Assembly: GCF_006228325.1 (NCBI RefSeq)
Contig: NZ_CP040231.1
Span: forward strand, 1,375,001-1,439,000
DNA length: 64,000 nt
Origin: Streptococcus sp. 1643
GTDB lineage: Bacteria > Bacillota > Bacilli > Lactobacillales > Streptococcaceae
Direction of reading: 5' to 3'
The notes under the pieces are model-generated. The model saw only the letters and a list, made by a program, of their open reading frames with translations, was not told where the DNA came from and searched no databases. Below are positions 7,814 to 17,407 of the stretch, piece by piece. Each line of letters begins with the position of its first letter. Position 1 is the stretch's first letter. The position numbers and the translations under genes were made by a program.

Positions 7814-9214
7814 TTATTTGATCAATTCATAAATAGCTTCTGCATAGATTGCTGCTGCTCGGAAGAGATCGTCCAAGGCGATAAATTCGTTGGCTTGGTG
7901 CATGGTATCGATTGAGTCTGGGAACATCGCACCGTAGGCAACCCCACGTTCCAGCAAGCGACCAAAGGTTCCACCTCCGATGACTTGTTCGTGACCTTTA
8001 AGCCCAGTTTGTTTTTCATAGACATTCAACAAAGTTTGCACAAGTGGATCTTCCATTGGCACATAGTGAGGGGTGTGACCGTGTTCAGAAAGGCTAACAG
8101 AAGCAACTGGCAAGTTTTCAAGGATTGACTTGATTTGCTCTGGACTTATTCCTTTTGGATAACGGAAGTTGAGAGCAATGGTATTGTCAGCACTTGCTTC
8201 GTCAAAGCGGAAGACACCAGCATTCATAGAAAGGGCACCCATCTTCTCATCCACATGAGCAACCTTGAGATTTTCACCCTCATGGTCATTCAAGAGAATC
8301 TTACCAGCGATGTCGAGGTAGTCTTTGGCTGGTCCAGCAAAGTCAAACTGACTGAGGAAGAGGGCCAGGTAGGTCGCACCATTGACACCTGAAGCAGGCA
8401 TAGCACCGTGAGCTGATTTACCAATGATGGTAACCTTGTATTTGCCAGCTTCTTCTTGAATTTCTCCTCTGAGTTTGTGTTCTGCAACAAAAGCATCTAG
8501 TTTCCCTTGCAAGTCAGCCAAGTCACCTGAAACAACTGCTGTTGCTGATTCAGGTACCATGTTTTCACGCAAACCACCTGTGAAGCTGTGAAGGCGAGCA
8601 GCACCTGTATTATCACCTGCAAAGTGGAGGTATTCCGTGATATTCCCTTTTTCACCATTGATAATAGGGAATTCAGCGTCTGGAGAGAAACCGAAGTCTG
8701 GTTTCGCAAGTCCTACATGTTCAAAGTAGTAGTCCATGTCTGCCCAGCCTGATTCTTCGTCTGTTCCGACGATGAAACGAACTTTCTTAGAAGTTGGAAG
8801 TCCCAATTCTTTGATGATTTTCAAACCATAGTAACAAGCAGTTGTAGGTCCCTTATCATCTGAAGCCCCACGCGCATAAAGGCGACCGTCTTTGATAGTT
8901 GGTGTATAAGGGTCCGTGTCCCAACCGCTACCAGCTGGCACCACGTCCATGTGAGCAAAGATTCCGAGAACTTCTTCTCCTTCACCAAACTCAAAATGTC
9001 CTGCGTAGTTATCAACATTTTTAGTTGGATAGCCATCACGGTCTGCGATTTCAAGGAATTTTTCCAAGGCTTTTACTGGCCCAGGTCCAAATGGATGCTC
9101 AGCATCGGCCTTGCTATCATCACGTTCTGAGTTGATTTCCAAAAGACTAAACAAGTCAGCCAAGAGGTCTTCTTTGCGTTTTTCTACTTCTGCTGTAAAA
9201 TCAATTGCTGTCAT
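7814..9214 (-). CDS. pepV: M20-family dipeptidase PepV
   Basis: This 466-residue enzyme has the exact size of lactic-acid-bacterial PepV, a cytosolic zinc dipeptidase with broad specificity. Motifs in order: GIFAHMDVVPAG (first His/Asp pair, about residue 84), ARGASDDKGP (bridging Asp, about 117), GTDEESGWADM (catalytic and ligand Glu, about 150) and the C-terminal GGGTFGR segment plus DTMHQANEF (His ligand). It probably completes breakdown of imported peptides. The nitroreductase gene ends 12 bases upstream, so the two are likely in one transcript. A good site (GAAGGAAGAAAAA) precedes the ATG. Confidence 0.95.
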   Translation of the reverse strand: MTAIDFTAEVEKRKEDLLADLFSLLEINSERDDSKADAEHPFGPGPVKALEKFLEIADRDGYPTKNVDNYAGHFEFGEGEEVLGIFAHMDVVPAGSGWDTDPYTPTIKDGRLYARGASDDKGPTTACYYGLKIIKELGLPTSKKVRFIVGTDEESGWADMDYYFEHVGLAKPDFGFSPDAEFPIINGEKGNITEYLHFAGDNTGAARLHSFTGGLRENMVPESATAVVSGDLADLQGKLDAFVAEHKLRGEIQEEAGKYKVTIIGKSAHGAMPASGVNGATYLALFLSQFDFAGPAKDYLDIAGKILLNDHEGENLKVAHVDEKMGALSMNAGVFRFDEASADNTIALNFRYPKGISPEQIKSILENLPVASVSLSEHGHTPHYVPMEDPLVQTLLNVYEKQTGLKGHEQVIGGGTFGRLLERGVAYGAMFPDSIDTMHQANEFIALDDLFRAAAIYAEAIYELIK

Positions 9215-9226
9215 TTTTTCTTCCTT

Positions 9227-9832
9227 CTATCTTTTCTCGATGATTTCATCTACTGGCAAGCGATAGCTTGGTTCCAATTTTTCGTCTGTGTAACCCACTG
9301 TAATCAAGAGTTCTGGGCGGAAACGGTCTTCGATATCCAAAACTTCATTGGCTTTTGATTTGTCAAAACCAAGAATAATGTTAGAACCGATTCCCTGGTC
9401 TGTCAGAGCCAAAACCAAATTCATGGCAACCAAACCTGCATTGAGTGCTAGGTAGTCGCTGACTTGTTGTTCACTGTAACGCGCAAACTCGGCAGGCAAA
9501 TTCTTCATGAAATATTGAAGTTGCTCTTCTGAGAAATTCTTTGCACCACCAACTCGGGCAATCTTGCGGGCACGTTTGGCAAGATCTGTATCTGTAAACA
9601 AGGCAATGGTCACTGGCGCTGATGATACCTGCTCAAAGTTCGAACCATAAGCTAATTTTGCCAATTCAGCATTTTTCTCACGAACCACCACAAACTTCCA
9701 TGGCTGGCTGTTATGGGCACTTGGGGCCAAGGTTGCGATTTCGATAGCCGTACGCACATCTTTGGGATCTACCGGTTTATCAGTAAAATGCTTAGTCGCA
9801 TGACGTTTTTTATTTAATTCAAGAAATTTCAT
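9227..9832 (-). CDS. Nitroreductase-family FMN oxidoreductase
   Basis: This 201-residue protein belongs to the FMN-dependent nitroreductase fold. The N-terminal KKRHATKHFTD contains the arginine-rich FMN phosphate-binding segment, followed by LAPSAHNSQPWKFVVV (about residues 36-51), typical of the family; the C-terminal PELLITVGYTDEK is also usual. These enzymes reduce nitro compounds, quinones or flavins with NAD(P)H; the natural substrate is not readable. It lies directly upstream of pepV with its own leader. Confidence 0.92.
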   Translation of the reverse strand: MKFLELNKKRHATKHFTDKPVDPKDVRTAIEIATLAPSAHNSQPWKFVVVREKNAELAKLAYGSNFEQVSSAPVTIALFTDTDLAKRARKIARVGGAKNFSEEQLQYFMKNLPAEFARYSEQQVSDYLALNAGLVAMNLVLALTDQGIGSNIILGFDKSKANEVLDIEDRFRPELLITVGYTDEKLEPSYRLPVDEIIEKR

Positions 9833-9922
9833 AATCGATTTCCTTTTCTAATTCTACTGCATCCATTCTACCATATTTTGAAAGAGCTTGCAGAGATTTT
9901 TCATAGAAAGAAATTGGAACAC

Positions 9923-9974
9923 GGATGAAGCCCTGGATTTAAACTTATTATTAAAATCAGGTTTCCCCTCATCC
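9923..9974 (-). other. Long imperfect hairpin between phosphoesterase and nitroreductase genes
   Basis: GGATGA (9923-9928) pairs with TCATCC (9969-9974), and an inner CTGGATTT pairs with AAATCAG around an AT-rich loop. In the minus direction it follows the phosphoesterase stop at 10009 and could end that transcript, though no long T-run follows. Function undecided. Confidence 0.4.
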
Positions 9975-10008
9975 AGTACCAACTATTTTTCAAGGGGGGG
10001 TAAAGAAA

Positions 10009-10863
10009 CTAGTCTACCTTATATTCTGACTTTATAGCCTCCAAGAAATCTTTCACATCCTCCACATACCCATGCTTTTCAATTAAACTAGCTAAGAGTT
10101 CTAGATTGTGCCCCCGATAGTTGTCATCTCGACGTAGTTCTTCATACATTTCGATAAAAGGAAGACCCTTGGACTTGGCCAATTCTAACTCTGCTTCATA
10201 GTCATAAGCAACTTTTCGGAATAGAATATTTACCAATTCCCCATCTTCCACTTCTATCACGGCATATTGGGCACGGTGATTTTTTAACTTTTCCCAATTA
10301 AAATAAGGCATACCAATGGTACCTGGATTGATGATTTGTTGCCCTTGACTGCCATAACGAAGCAACTGCTTGTGAACATGACCATAGACTGCCACATCAA
10401 CTTCATCATCTAGGAGTTGGTCAAATTTCTCTGTATCATTCTCAACTAGCAAGTCACCACCATAGTTCTTATTTGGCAAATTATGAGAAAGAGAAAAACG
10501 CAGTCCGTCAACTTCTCTCTTTTCTAGCATAGGTAAGCTTCGTAGCCAGTCAATCGTTGCAGGATCCATTCGCTCCATCAAATACTGCGTCATACGCAAG
10601 AGCTGGACTTCCTGTGGGTCTTCCAAGCCATATTGCCCATCTAAAGCCTCAAGGACACAATCATCCCAATTGCCTCGAACACTTGCCGTGATAGGAAGTT
10701 CCTTTAACAGAGCGACCAAGTCATTTGCACCTGGACCAGGGAGGAAAATGTCTCCCATGAGCCAATATTCACTGGCTCCTTGAGTTTTAGCATCTGCAAT
10801 CACTGCTTCTAGCGCCGTCGCATTGCCATGAATATCTGATAAAATTGCGATTTTATGGTTCAT
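10009..10863 (-). CDS. Calcineurin-like metallophosphoesterase (YfcE type), copy A
   Basis: This 284-residue protein has the ordered metallophosphoesterase motifs: [15 protein letters not shown] (Asp and His, about 6-20), GDIFLPGPG (Asp), GNWDD (Asn), SLSHNLPNK (His) and YGHVHKQ (His pair). The set of dinuclear metal ligands is complete, so activity is likely. Relatives act on phosphodiesters or signalling nucleotides; the substrate here is unknown. It overlaps the end of uvrC by 11 bases and is probably co-transcribed with it. A close paralogue, 283 residues long with the same motifs, is at 29706. Confidence 0.88.
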   Translation of the reverse strand: MNHKIAILSDIHGNATALEAVIADAKTQGASEYWLMGDIFLPGPGANDLVALLKELPITASVRGNWDDCVLEALDGQYGLEDPQEVQLLRMTQYLMERMDPATIDWLRSLPMLEKREVDGLRFSLSHNLPNKNYGGDLLVENDTEKFDQLLDDEVDVAVYGHVHKQLLRYGSQGQQIINPGTIGMPYFNWEKLKNHRAQYAVIEVEDGELVNILFRKVAYDYEAELELAKSKGLPFIEMYEELRRDDNYRGHNLELLASLIEKHGYVEDVKDFLEAIKSEYKVD

Positions 10864-12700
10864 GATGATTTCCTTCCGTTTGGTAATCTACTCTCTCTTC
10901 CGCCACTTGAGCCAACTCCACTTCTTCCTGATGATTCAACTTTCTCTGAATAGCTTCTGCGACTGCTCTTGGCACCCCAACTTCGACAATTTCATCCACA
11001 CTGGCTTCCTTGATTTTAGTGAGAGATTTAAAATGCTTCATGAGATTCTGTTTGCGTTTAGGGCCCAGACCGTCAATCCCATCCAATTGAGATGAAAAAG
11101 AATTTTTGGAGCGCAGTTGGCGGTGGAAAGTGATAGCAAAGCGGTGTACCTCATCTTGGATGCGTTGGAGGAGGAAAAATTCCTGAGAATTGCGAGACAA
11201 CTCCACCACTTCCAGCGGATCTCCAAAGAGCAATTCATGGGTTTGGTGCTTATCATTCTTTTGCAGACCTGCAATTGGGATATCCAAACCTAGCTCTTCT
11301 TGGATGACTTGCTTGGCGATATTGACTTGACCTTGTCCCCCATCAATCACAATCAAATCTGGCGGAGTTAAACCTTCTCGCTGTACTCGACCATAACGTC
11401 TGCGAATAACCTCACGCATACTGGCATAATCGTCTGGTCCAACAACCGTTTTTATCTTGTACTTTCGGTAGTCTTTTTTACTCGGTTTGCCATTGACAAA
11501 GACCACCATGGCCGAAACAGGACTGGTCCCCATGATGTTGGAGTTGTCAAAAGACTCAATGCGAACCGGAGTTGGTATTTGAAGCAAGCGTCCTAGATTT
11601 TCAATAGCTCCTTGTGTCTTTTCGACAGATTTTTCTAGCAGATTGAACTTCTGCTCCAGACTGACACGGGCATTTTTGATGGCTAGATTGACCAGTTGCT
11701 TTTTCTCTCCACGTTGGGGTTTGACAATCTTGGTATCCACCAAGGCCTTGACTGCTTCTTCGTCAATATCCTGCGGAATCAATACTTCATTGGGAACCAG
11801 GTGAGATTTTTCTTGATAGAATTGTCCCACATAGGTCAAGAAGTCCTCGTCCGGATCATTGTAGTAGGGGAAGAGATTGACATCCCTCTCAATGAGCTTG
11901 CCTTGACGGACAAAGAAAACCTGAACACACATCCAGCCCTTATCCACATAGTAACCAAAGACGTCCCGATTTTGCAAATCTTTTGCCATGACCCTTTGCT
12001 TGGTCCGAAGCGTTCCAATGGCCTGAATCAGGTCACGATATTCCGCTGCACGTTCAAACTCCATACTTTGTGCTGCGGATGCCATCTTTCCCTTGAGGTC
12101 ATCGATGATTTTGTCATCCTGTCCTTTTAAGAAGTCAGAAACCTCCTGAGCCATGGACTGGAAATAGGCCTCATCTTTTTTACAGATGGTATGGGCCACA
12201 CACTGGCCGATATGGTAATAAAAACAAACCTTAGACGGCGGATTGGTGCATTTCCGAAAAGGAAAAATCCGATCCAGTAGTCGCTTGATTTCATTTGCTG
12301 CCCCTACATCTGGATAAGGGCCAAAATAAAGACCTCCGTCCTTTTTGACCTGACGGGTGATAATCAAGCGAGGATAACGTTCATTGGTGATTTTGATGAA
12401 GGGATAGGACTTATCATCCTTGAGCATGATATTGTACTTGGGCTTATTTTCCTTGATAAGATTGATTTCTAGGAGAAGTGCCTCAATATTGGACTCAGTG
12501 ACGATAAATTCAAAATCCACAATTTCAGATACCAGAGCCTCAGTCTTGGTATCGTGACTTCCACGGAAATAGGAGCGCACACGGTTGCGCAGATTTTTAG
12601 CCTTTCCAACATAGATAATGGTACCGTTTTTATCTTTGTGAATGTAACAACCAGGGCTGGTCGGCAAGAGCTCTAGTTTTGATTTGATCAAGTTATTCAT
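10853..12700 (-). CDS. uvrC: Excinuclease ABC subunit C
   Basis: This 615-residue protein is UvrC, the nuclease that cuts on both sides of DNA damage after UvrAB recognition. Domains in order: GIY-YIG nuclease ([20 protein letters not shown], about 16-35), a cysteine cluster near 150-170, a UVR motif near 195-230, the RNase H-like second nuclease domain ([11 protein letters not shown] and [11 protein letters not shown]), and C-terminal helix-hairpin-helix motifs. The ATG at 12700 is chosen; extending to 12739 adds 13 unlikely residues and lacks a better site. The stop overlaps the downstream phosphoesterase start. Confidence 0.97.
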   Translation of the reverse strand: MNNLIKSKLELLPTSPGCYIHKDKNGTIIYVGKAKNLRNRVRSYFRGSHDTKTEALVSEIVDFEFIVTESNIEALLLEINLIKENKPKYNIMLKDDKSYPFIKITNERYPRLIITRQVKKDGGLYFGPYPDVGAANEIKRLLDRIFPFRKCTNPPSKVCFYYHIGQCVAHTICKKDEAYFQSMAQEVSDFLKGQDDKIIDDLKGKMASAAQSMEFERAAEYRDLIQAIGTLRTKQRVMAKDLQNRDVFGYYVDKGWMCVQVFFVRQGKLIERDVNLFPYYNDPDEDFLTYVGQFYQEKSHLVPNEVLIPQDIDEEAVKALVDTKIVKPQRGEKKQLVNLAIKNARVSLEQKFNLLEKSVEKTQGAIENLGRLLQIPTPVRIESFDNSNIMGTSPVSAMVVFVNGKPSKKDYRKYKIKTVVGPDDYASMREVIRRRYGRVQREGLTPPDLIVIDGGQGQVNIAKQVIQEELGLDIPIAGLQKNDKHQTHELLFGDPLEVVELSRNSQEFFLLQRIQDEVHRFAITFHRQLRSKNSFSSQLDGIDGLGPKRKQNLMKHFKSLTKIKEASVDEIVEVGVPRAVAEAIQRKLNHQEEVELAQVAEERVDYQTEGNHHEP

Positions 12701-12801
12701 AGTTCCATTATAGCAAAAAGGCCGTGACAGGACGAACAAAAAGCCCCACCGATCACTTGATGGAGGAGCTTGGATTTCATTTTAGATTACACCGACTTCA
12801 G

Positions 12802-12902
12802 CTAGTCGCTACTGGTATAGAGTTCTTGAACAGCTCTCACATCCTGAGGCTGAATCCCATAATAGGAACCTGCTGGCTGCATGACAGAAGTTTCGTTGGT
12901 GT
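12802..12902 (-). pseudogene. Remnant of a matrixin-like metalloprotease 3' end
   Basis: The minus strand reads TNETSVMQPAGSYYGIQPQD, then VRAVQELYTSSD and a stop at 12802-12804. It matches the last 30 or so residues of the intact protease at 15758-16456, which has the same first 20 residues followed by VNKVIELYVGN. Nucleotide identity is very high over about 62 bases (12839-12900 against 15792-15853). The similarity stops abruptly upstream at about 12901, so the catalytic part is missing. The rest of the 12701-13070 gap holds the palindrome at 13024 and no gene that I can see. Confidence 0.85.
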
Positions 12903-13023
12903 CGCTATAGATTTATAGGATACCCTAATATTCTTTGTATAAGTAAAATTTCTATACTACTTCCTAAATTTCCCCTTTTATTCATTTGACTCAAATAAAA
13001 CACAGAAAAAAGAAGTACAGAAC

Positions 13024-13063
13024 TACACTCCAAAAGCTATACAACAACTAACTTTTTGGGGTA
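13024..13063. repeat. Second copy of the CCCCAAAAGTTAG-type palindrome
   Basis: Starting ACACTCCAAAAGC and ending TAACTTTTTGGGGTA, it lines up with 4504-4542 over about 39 bases with roughly seven differences, in the same orientation. It lies immediately after the murN stop and may form a hairpin in that transcript. Its end resembles an IS3-family terminal repeat, by memory only. Confidence 0.6.
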
Positions 13064-13070
13064 GCCGTAA

Positions 13071-14303
13071 TTATCGGCCTAACATCCTTTTTATCAGACA
13101 AATAATTCTATACTTGAGAGGAGAAGGATAATAACGGAAAGTTCCTGCCTTCCTTACAATATAGCCATTAAAGTTTTGCTTAAAGCGAAGAACACCATCA
13201 CTTCCATCAAATATTCCTTGAATCCCTAAGAAATTATAAACAGGAATTCCACGCTTTATACTCTCTAACATAACATGCTCTTGAAGCAATGCTGGTGCAT
13301 AGAACTTATTAAATTCTGTATAAGAACCACTAAAAAGATAGGTACTCTCTTGAGGCATATAGATAAAAAGACTACCAGCCAATACAACCTTTTGTTCCCC
13401 ATACTTGGCTATCAATTTATGTGCTTCTGCTTTACGAACCTCAAAAGTTTCAAATTGATGTAGCAATTCTTTATGCTCTTTTTTCTTCTGAGCTGAATAA
13501 GGAGATTTTCTTAGTGCCTCATCAAAATCTGCTATTTTTTTGGATAGATTTTCTTGATTCTTCTCCAGTTGAGAAAGATAATCTTGAAAATTTAAAGTCG
13601 CAACCATAAATTCAGCCCGGTCTCCAAATGCATCATAAAAATGTTCGTAATATTCTAAACTTTTATCACTGTATTCTCTTCTTTTTGATGTCGTAGCAGT
13701 AATATCTTTAAAAATAGATAATTCATCACGTTTTAATCGTCTCAATTGAATGCCAAAGCTTCTAGCTTTCTTAACCAAGGGTTTTCCCTTTTTACTAAAA
13801 GATCGAATTAAATTCTCCTCTGTGATTCCTTCTAAGTCCTTGACATATAACCAATCAGGTTCCCCACCTGGGTAACCAATCTGTAAACCATCATGACAAT
13901 ATCCTAGATTCGTCAGACACTGAATAATTTCTGGTTGCTCCTCTGTCACTGGATTCCCATTAGTATCAAAACTTTGAAAAGTATCGTAAGGTTTGACAAT
14001 CAACTCCAGAGCCCCATGTTGTTTGGCATACACTTGGAGATCTTTGTAAAATTCCTTTAGATAAGCTGAATCGCTATAAATTGGACCAGAATTGATTTCC
14101 ATGTGCAGTCCACCTGTCATTGGCAAACTATAAACCAATGCGGCAACCTGAATGGTCTCTGTATGCTTTAGAGCAAGGTAGGTCACCGTTGCTCCTCGCT
14201 TCTCTAACAATTCTCCCATCTGGATTGATTGTAAAAACGAGCGGGAGGTAATTGATTCTGAATAAATGCGAAAGTCTTCTTTAGTAAGTACAGTTAGTGT
14301 CAT
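13071..14303 (-). CDS. murN: Peptidoglycan branching aminoacyltransferase MurN
   Basis: This 410-residue FemABX-family enzyme is the second gene of the pair and has the pneumococcal MurN length. MurN adds the second residue (alanine) of the dipeptide branch on the stem-peptide lysine, using aminoacyl-tRNA. Visible features are the FemAB N-terminal GNAT-like half, the helical coiled-coil insertion (about 245-300, with SQLEKNQENLSKKIADFDEA), and the C-terminal FLGIQGIFDGSDGVLRFKQN segment found in the family. It starts four bases after the murM stop, so the two are one operon. The cross-bridge chemistry is family knowledge and not shown by the sequence. Confidence 0.88.
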   Translation of the reverse strand: MTLTVLTKEDFRIYSESITSRSFLQSIQMGELLEKRGATVTYLALKHTETIQVAALVYSLPMTGGLHMEINSGPIYSDSAYLKEFYKDLQVYAKQHGALELIVKPYDTFQSFDTNGNPVTEEQPEIIQCLTNLGYCHDGLQIGYPGGEPDWLYVKDLEGITEENLIRSFSKKGKPLVKKARSFGIQLRRLKRDELSIFKDITATTSKRREYSDKSLEYYEHFYDAFGDRAEFMVATLNFQDYLSQLEKNQENLSKKIADFDEALRKSPYSAQKKKEHKELLHQFETFEVRKAEAHKLIAKYGEQKVVLAGSLFIYMPQESTYLFSGSYTEFNKFYAPALLQEHVMLESIKRGIPVYNFLGIQGIFDGSDGVLRFKQNFNGYIVRKAGTFRYYPSPLKYRIICLIKRMLGR

Positions 14304-14307
14304 ACAT

Positions 14308-15522
14308 TTACTTTCTATGATATTTTTTTCGAAGATTAAATAGGAGATTTATTAACGGATACATAGGATGAATCGGCAGAGTTAACTCTCCTAAATATTC
14401 CTCAATAGTTGGATTAAAATTAGCTTTAAAACGATAAAGTCCACCATCTCTTGTATGTTCAATACCTCCTAGATTTTGCCAGAGAGAACCTCTTTCAAAT
14501 GCACGTTGTAGTGTTCGATACCATGTTAAAATTGGGGCATTATAACGTCTAAATTCTACATCCATTCCTGCATATAAATTTACAGATGTCTGCCCAAATT
14601 CCAAAGTCAAAGTGGCTGATAAGGGAGCAACTTGAACACCTGAAGAAATATGCTTCTCCAAAAATAGAATTTCTTCATTCAACCTTTCGCTTTCTTGTAG
14701 CCTACTTTGATATTTCGAAGACTTAACAGTATCTGATAAGGATTCTAGAATTTTTTGATTCTGATCTCTTTGTTCTTTTAAAATATGCAATCGATTTGAC
14801 AAATCAAGTGTAGATAATGTTATATAAGCATGGCCTGGAAAAGACAATAGCAAATTTCGATAGTAGGCTTCATTCCGCAAATGAATACTTTTTCTTGCCT
14901 CCGTCTTCTTCATTAGAAAAGAAAATAATTCTAATAATTCAATTCCACCAAACTGAGTATTTATTCCTTTGTTTTGTGCAGTTCGAATAGCTTGTCTCGC
15001 CGATTTTGGTAGGTACTTCTCATCAAAATTTTCTTTATACACTTTTGCCTGTATACGAGGCTGAATAGTATCAACCATTCCACTTGTCTGACCAGACCAA
15101 ATAAAACCTAGTTTTTGCAAATAATTTAGCGTTTCTAGAGTTTTCTCTGAGCAATCATAAACTTGATTGTCATTATAAGTTTTACTCAAACAAAGTGCTG
15201 GATCGATTTTAATAAAAAGTGCTCGTTTTTTCTTTGCAATCGTTTTAAGTGAAGAAAATACAAAATCCATCAAAGATTGGTCCGTATAATCCATAATTGG
15301 ACCTCTGGCAATATAGCACATTGTAAAACCAAAGGGTAAAGATCTATAAAGTAAACTAGCTACCGCCACTATTTTATTATCACTATAAAATCCAACTCTT
15401 TCATTTTCCCATTCACTTTTTACACTTGCCCAAGCACTACTTTGCAATAGATTCACTAACGAACTACGTCTAACAAAGCCATCATGTTCTTCAGCGGAAA
15501 TACCAACTCGATAATAATACAT
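14308..15522 (-). CDS. murM: Serine/alanine-adding branching enzyme MurM
   Basis: This 404-residue FemABX-family enzyme precedes murN, the order known from pneumococcus. MurM transfers Ser or Ala from tRNA to the lysine of lipid II and is linked to penicillin resistance through mosaic alleles. The coiled-coil insertion (about 235-280) and the C-terminal NLGGIEHTRDGGLYRFKANF motif are seen. Whether serine or alanine is preferred cannot be read. The start ATG at 15522 follows GGAAAGTAC. The pair is flanked by two copies of the metalloprotease 3' end, which suggests the segment has moved or been replaced by recombination. Confidence 0.88.
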   Translation of the reverse strand: MYYYRVGISAEEHDGFVRRSSLVNLLQSSAWASVKSEWENERVGFYSDNKIVAVASLLYRSLPFGFTMCYIARGPIMDYTDQSLMDFVFSSLKTIAKKKRALFIKIDPALCLSKTYNDNQVYDCSEKTLETLNYLQKLGFIWSGQTSGMVDTIQPRIQAKVYKENFDEKYLPKSARQAIRTAQNKGINTQFGGIELLELFSFLMKKTEARKSIHLRNEAYYRNLLLSFPGHAYITLSTLDLSNRLHILKEQRDQNQKILESLSDTVKSSKYQSRLQESERLNEEILFLEKHISSGVQVAPLSATLTLEFGQTSVNLYAGMDVEFRRYNAPILTWYRTLQRAFERGSLWQNLGGIEHTRDGGLYRFKANFNPTIEEYLGELTLPIHPMYPLINLLFNLRKKYHRK

Positions 15523-15757
15523 GTACTTTCCATTTTCTACTAATATGAATCCTATTTTACTATTTTTTTTTAAAAAAATAAAGAAAAATAATCTTCAAAA
15601 ATCTCCCAGTATAGAGACTAAATAACAGTCACTCGTTCTATAAATAGTTCGAAGAAACAAGGTAGAATATGTCATTTAGAAAATCTTTTTCAACAAAACG
15701 AGTAGTATAAAATTCGTTGAATTAGCTTTTGAACAAGCAAATTAAGCTATTCATCTA

Positions 15758-16456
15758 TCAATTACCTACATACAATTCTATTACTTTGTTTACATCCTGA
15801 GGCTGAATCCCATAGTAAGAACCTGCTGGCTGCATGACAGAAGTCTCGTTGGTATGATCCAATCCAATGGCATGTCCCAGCTCGTGCTCCGCCGTGTGCA
15901 CGATTCGTTCATAAGAATAACCATAGTTTGGATTGGATAGATAATAGTGATTCAGGCGAACCGTTACAGATATAAATTGATTGGTTAACAAATTGGTTTG
16001 ACTCTCGGCTTGACCTGCTACAGCGGTCGATCCATCATTCATCTCACTTGCCACAATATCTGCCTGGCTAGGATCCGCAACCACCTCAAAGGTAAAGGCT
16101 CCCGTTTGATTCCAGTTTTTTATAGCTTCTGCATAGGCACCTTGGAAGGTCTCATCCATTTGAGGTTCAATATAGATGCGAGCTGAGGCCTGAGCCCACT
16201 TGCCTTCTGCATGTTGGTGACTGTCTGTCTGAGACAAGACTTCCAGCGTTCCCGTCTCCTTCCATTGATTCCAGCCACCTTGACTAATCTTACTCATTTT
16301 TTCAACCTGATTGACCGCAGAATGAAAATCACCTGTCAGATACCAAACCACTCCAAAGGCAATGAGCAGTAGAATGACCACAGTCCAAACCAGACGCCAG
16401 AAGAAACGCCAAATTCCCAAAAGAAATCGGAAGAATAATCGAATAATCCAGAACAT
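15758..16456 (-). CDS. Membrane-anchored matrixin-like zinc metalloprotease
   Basis: This 232-residue protein has an N-terminal hydrophobic segment (about residues 18-42, LVWTVVILLLIAFGVVWYL) that likely anchors it with the rest outside. The C-terminal catalytic signature HELGHAIGLDH (about 191-201), followed by SVMQP (Met-turn), is the matrixin/metzincin pattern HExxHxxGxxH. A middle segment with DPSQADIVASEM is also usual in this family. Substrate unknown; a role at the cell surface is likely. A 3' fragment of the same gene lies at 12802. The 235-base gap before murM shows no other gene. Confidence 0.85.
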   Translation of the reverse strand: MFWIIRLFFRFLLGIWRFFWRLVWTVVILLLIAFGVVWYLTGDFHSAVNQVEKMSKISQGGWNQWKETGTLEVLSQTDSHQHAEGKWAQASARIYIEPQMDETFQGAYAEAIKNWNQTGAFTFEVVADPSQADIVASEMNDGSTAVAGQAESQTNLLTNQFISVTVRLNHYYLSNPNYGYSYERIVHTAEHELGHAIGLDHTNETSVMQPAGSYYGIQPQDVNKVIELYVGN

Positions 16457-16481
16457 GACGCCCCACCTTTCATAAAAATAA

Positions 16482-16524
16482 GAACCTATCTTGAAATCAC
16501 ATTCTCCTTATCAAGATAGATTCT
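16482..16524 (-). terminator. Terminator after estA
   Basis: Minus-strand arms AATCTATCTTG and CAAGATAGGTT around a long loop, then CTTATTTTT. It separates estA from the metalloprotease gene. Confidence 0.7.
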
Positions 16525-16559
16525 CTATTTTACTGAAGAAAGCTGAAAGAAACCTAAAA

Positions 16560-17339
16560 CTAAGATAAACGTTCTTCCAAGACAAAGTCAATTGGTAAGG
16601 CAGCCAAAAAACGCTCCAATTGTTTTTCCCAGTAGTACCACTCGTGCTTACCTGGACTGTGACTATAGGTCACCTCAAAACCAAGCTTTTTGAGATTTTT
16701 CACTGCGAGATTATTGGCAGAGTAGAGATAGTCTTGCTCTCCACACCAAGCCCATAGTTTAGTCTTTTTATCGGATTTTGTAGCCATGCTTTCAAGCGAA
16801 TGAGGACTAGCTGTCCAGTCTTTAATCTCTCCAAAAACTCCTCGCCAGTAGGCAAGTGACCCCAGATCCTGACTTTCAGGAGAAAATTCCTGAAAACTGA
16901 GCGCACCAGAAAAACTAGCCGCATGAGAAAAACGATTCGTCGATAGAGCGAGTTTGAAGGAACCGTAACCACCCATGGAGAGACCTGCTATGAAGGTCTT
17001 TTCTCGCTTGCTGGTCATATTGGGGAAGAAACGTTTCATTACCTGAGGTAACTCTTCTGCTAGAGCAGTATAGTAGTTATAGCCGTACTGAGTATCTGTG
17101 TACCAGCCATTGCTAGTATTGGGCATGATGACAATAAGATTGGTTCCACGCAACAAGCGCTCGACATTGGTACGTTTGAGCCAGCTATTTTGATTTCCTG
17201 ACATTCCATGCAAAAGATAAAGAACAGGAATATCTGTGCAATCTGGTTCAGTCACCCGACTAGCATCTGGATAGAGTACCGTAACGCCCCACTCCATACC
17301 CAAAATTTCTGAGTAATACTCAATATTCATAACTGCCAT
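16560..17339 (-). CDS. estA: Tributyrin esterase EstA
   Basis: This 259-residue alpha/beta-hydrolase matches the size of pneumococcal EstA, an S-formylglutathione hydrolase/esterase D-like enzyme. The nucleophile elbow GLSMGGYGS (about residues 119-127), the oxyanion region [13 protein letters not shown] (about 41-53) and the catalytic His in [10 protein letters not shown] (about 229-238) are present. It hydrolyses short-chain esters and, in pneumococcus, has been linked to removal of acetyl groups from sialic acid. No signal peptide is seen. The ATG at 17339 follows AAAGGAGACAACC. Confidence 0.9.
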   Translation of the reverse strand: MAVMNIEYYSEILGMEWGVTVLYPDASRVTEPDCTDIPVLYLLHGMSGNQNSWLKRTNVERLLRGTNLIVIMPNTSNGWYTDTQYGYNYYTALAEELPQVMKRFFPNMTSKREKTFIAGLSMGGYGSFKLALSTNRFSHAASFSGALSFQEFSPESQDLGSLAYWRGVFGEIKDWTASPHSLESMATKSDKKTKLWAWCGEQDYLYSANNLAVKNLKKLGFEVTYSHSPGKHEWYYWEKQLERFLAALPIDFVLEERLS

Positions 17340-17365
17340 GGTTGTCTCCTTTTACTATTCTATAA

Positions 17366-17391
17366 GAAAAAGCCGAATTTCGACTTTTTCT
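17366..17391 (-). terminator. Terminator after rnjB
   Basis: Minus-strand hairpin AAAGTCGAAATTCGGCTTT followed by T residues, between the rnjB stop and the estA start. Confidence 0.75.
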
Positions 17392-17407
17392 GTAGGTATT
17401 CTGCTTA

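Noticed and set aside
12724..12918. Short plus-strand frame between uvrC and murN
   Set aside because: It covers the metalloprotease remnant on the opposite strand; no family or ribosome site is seen.
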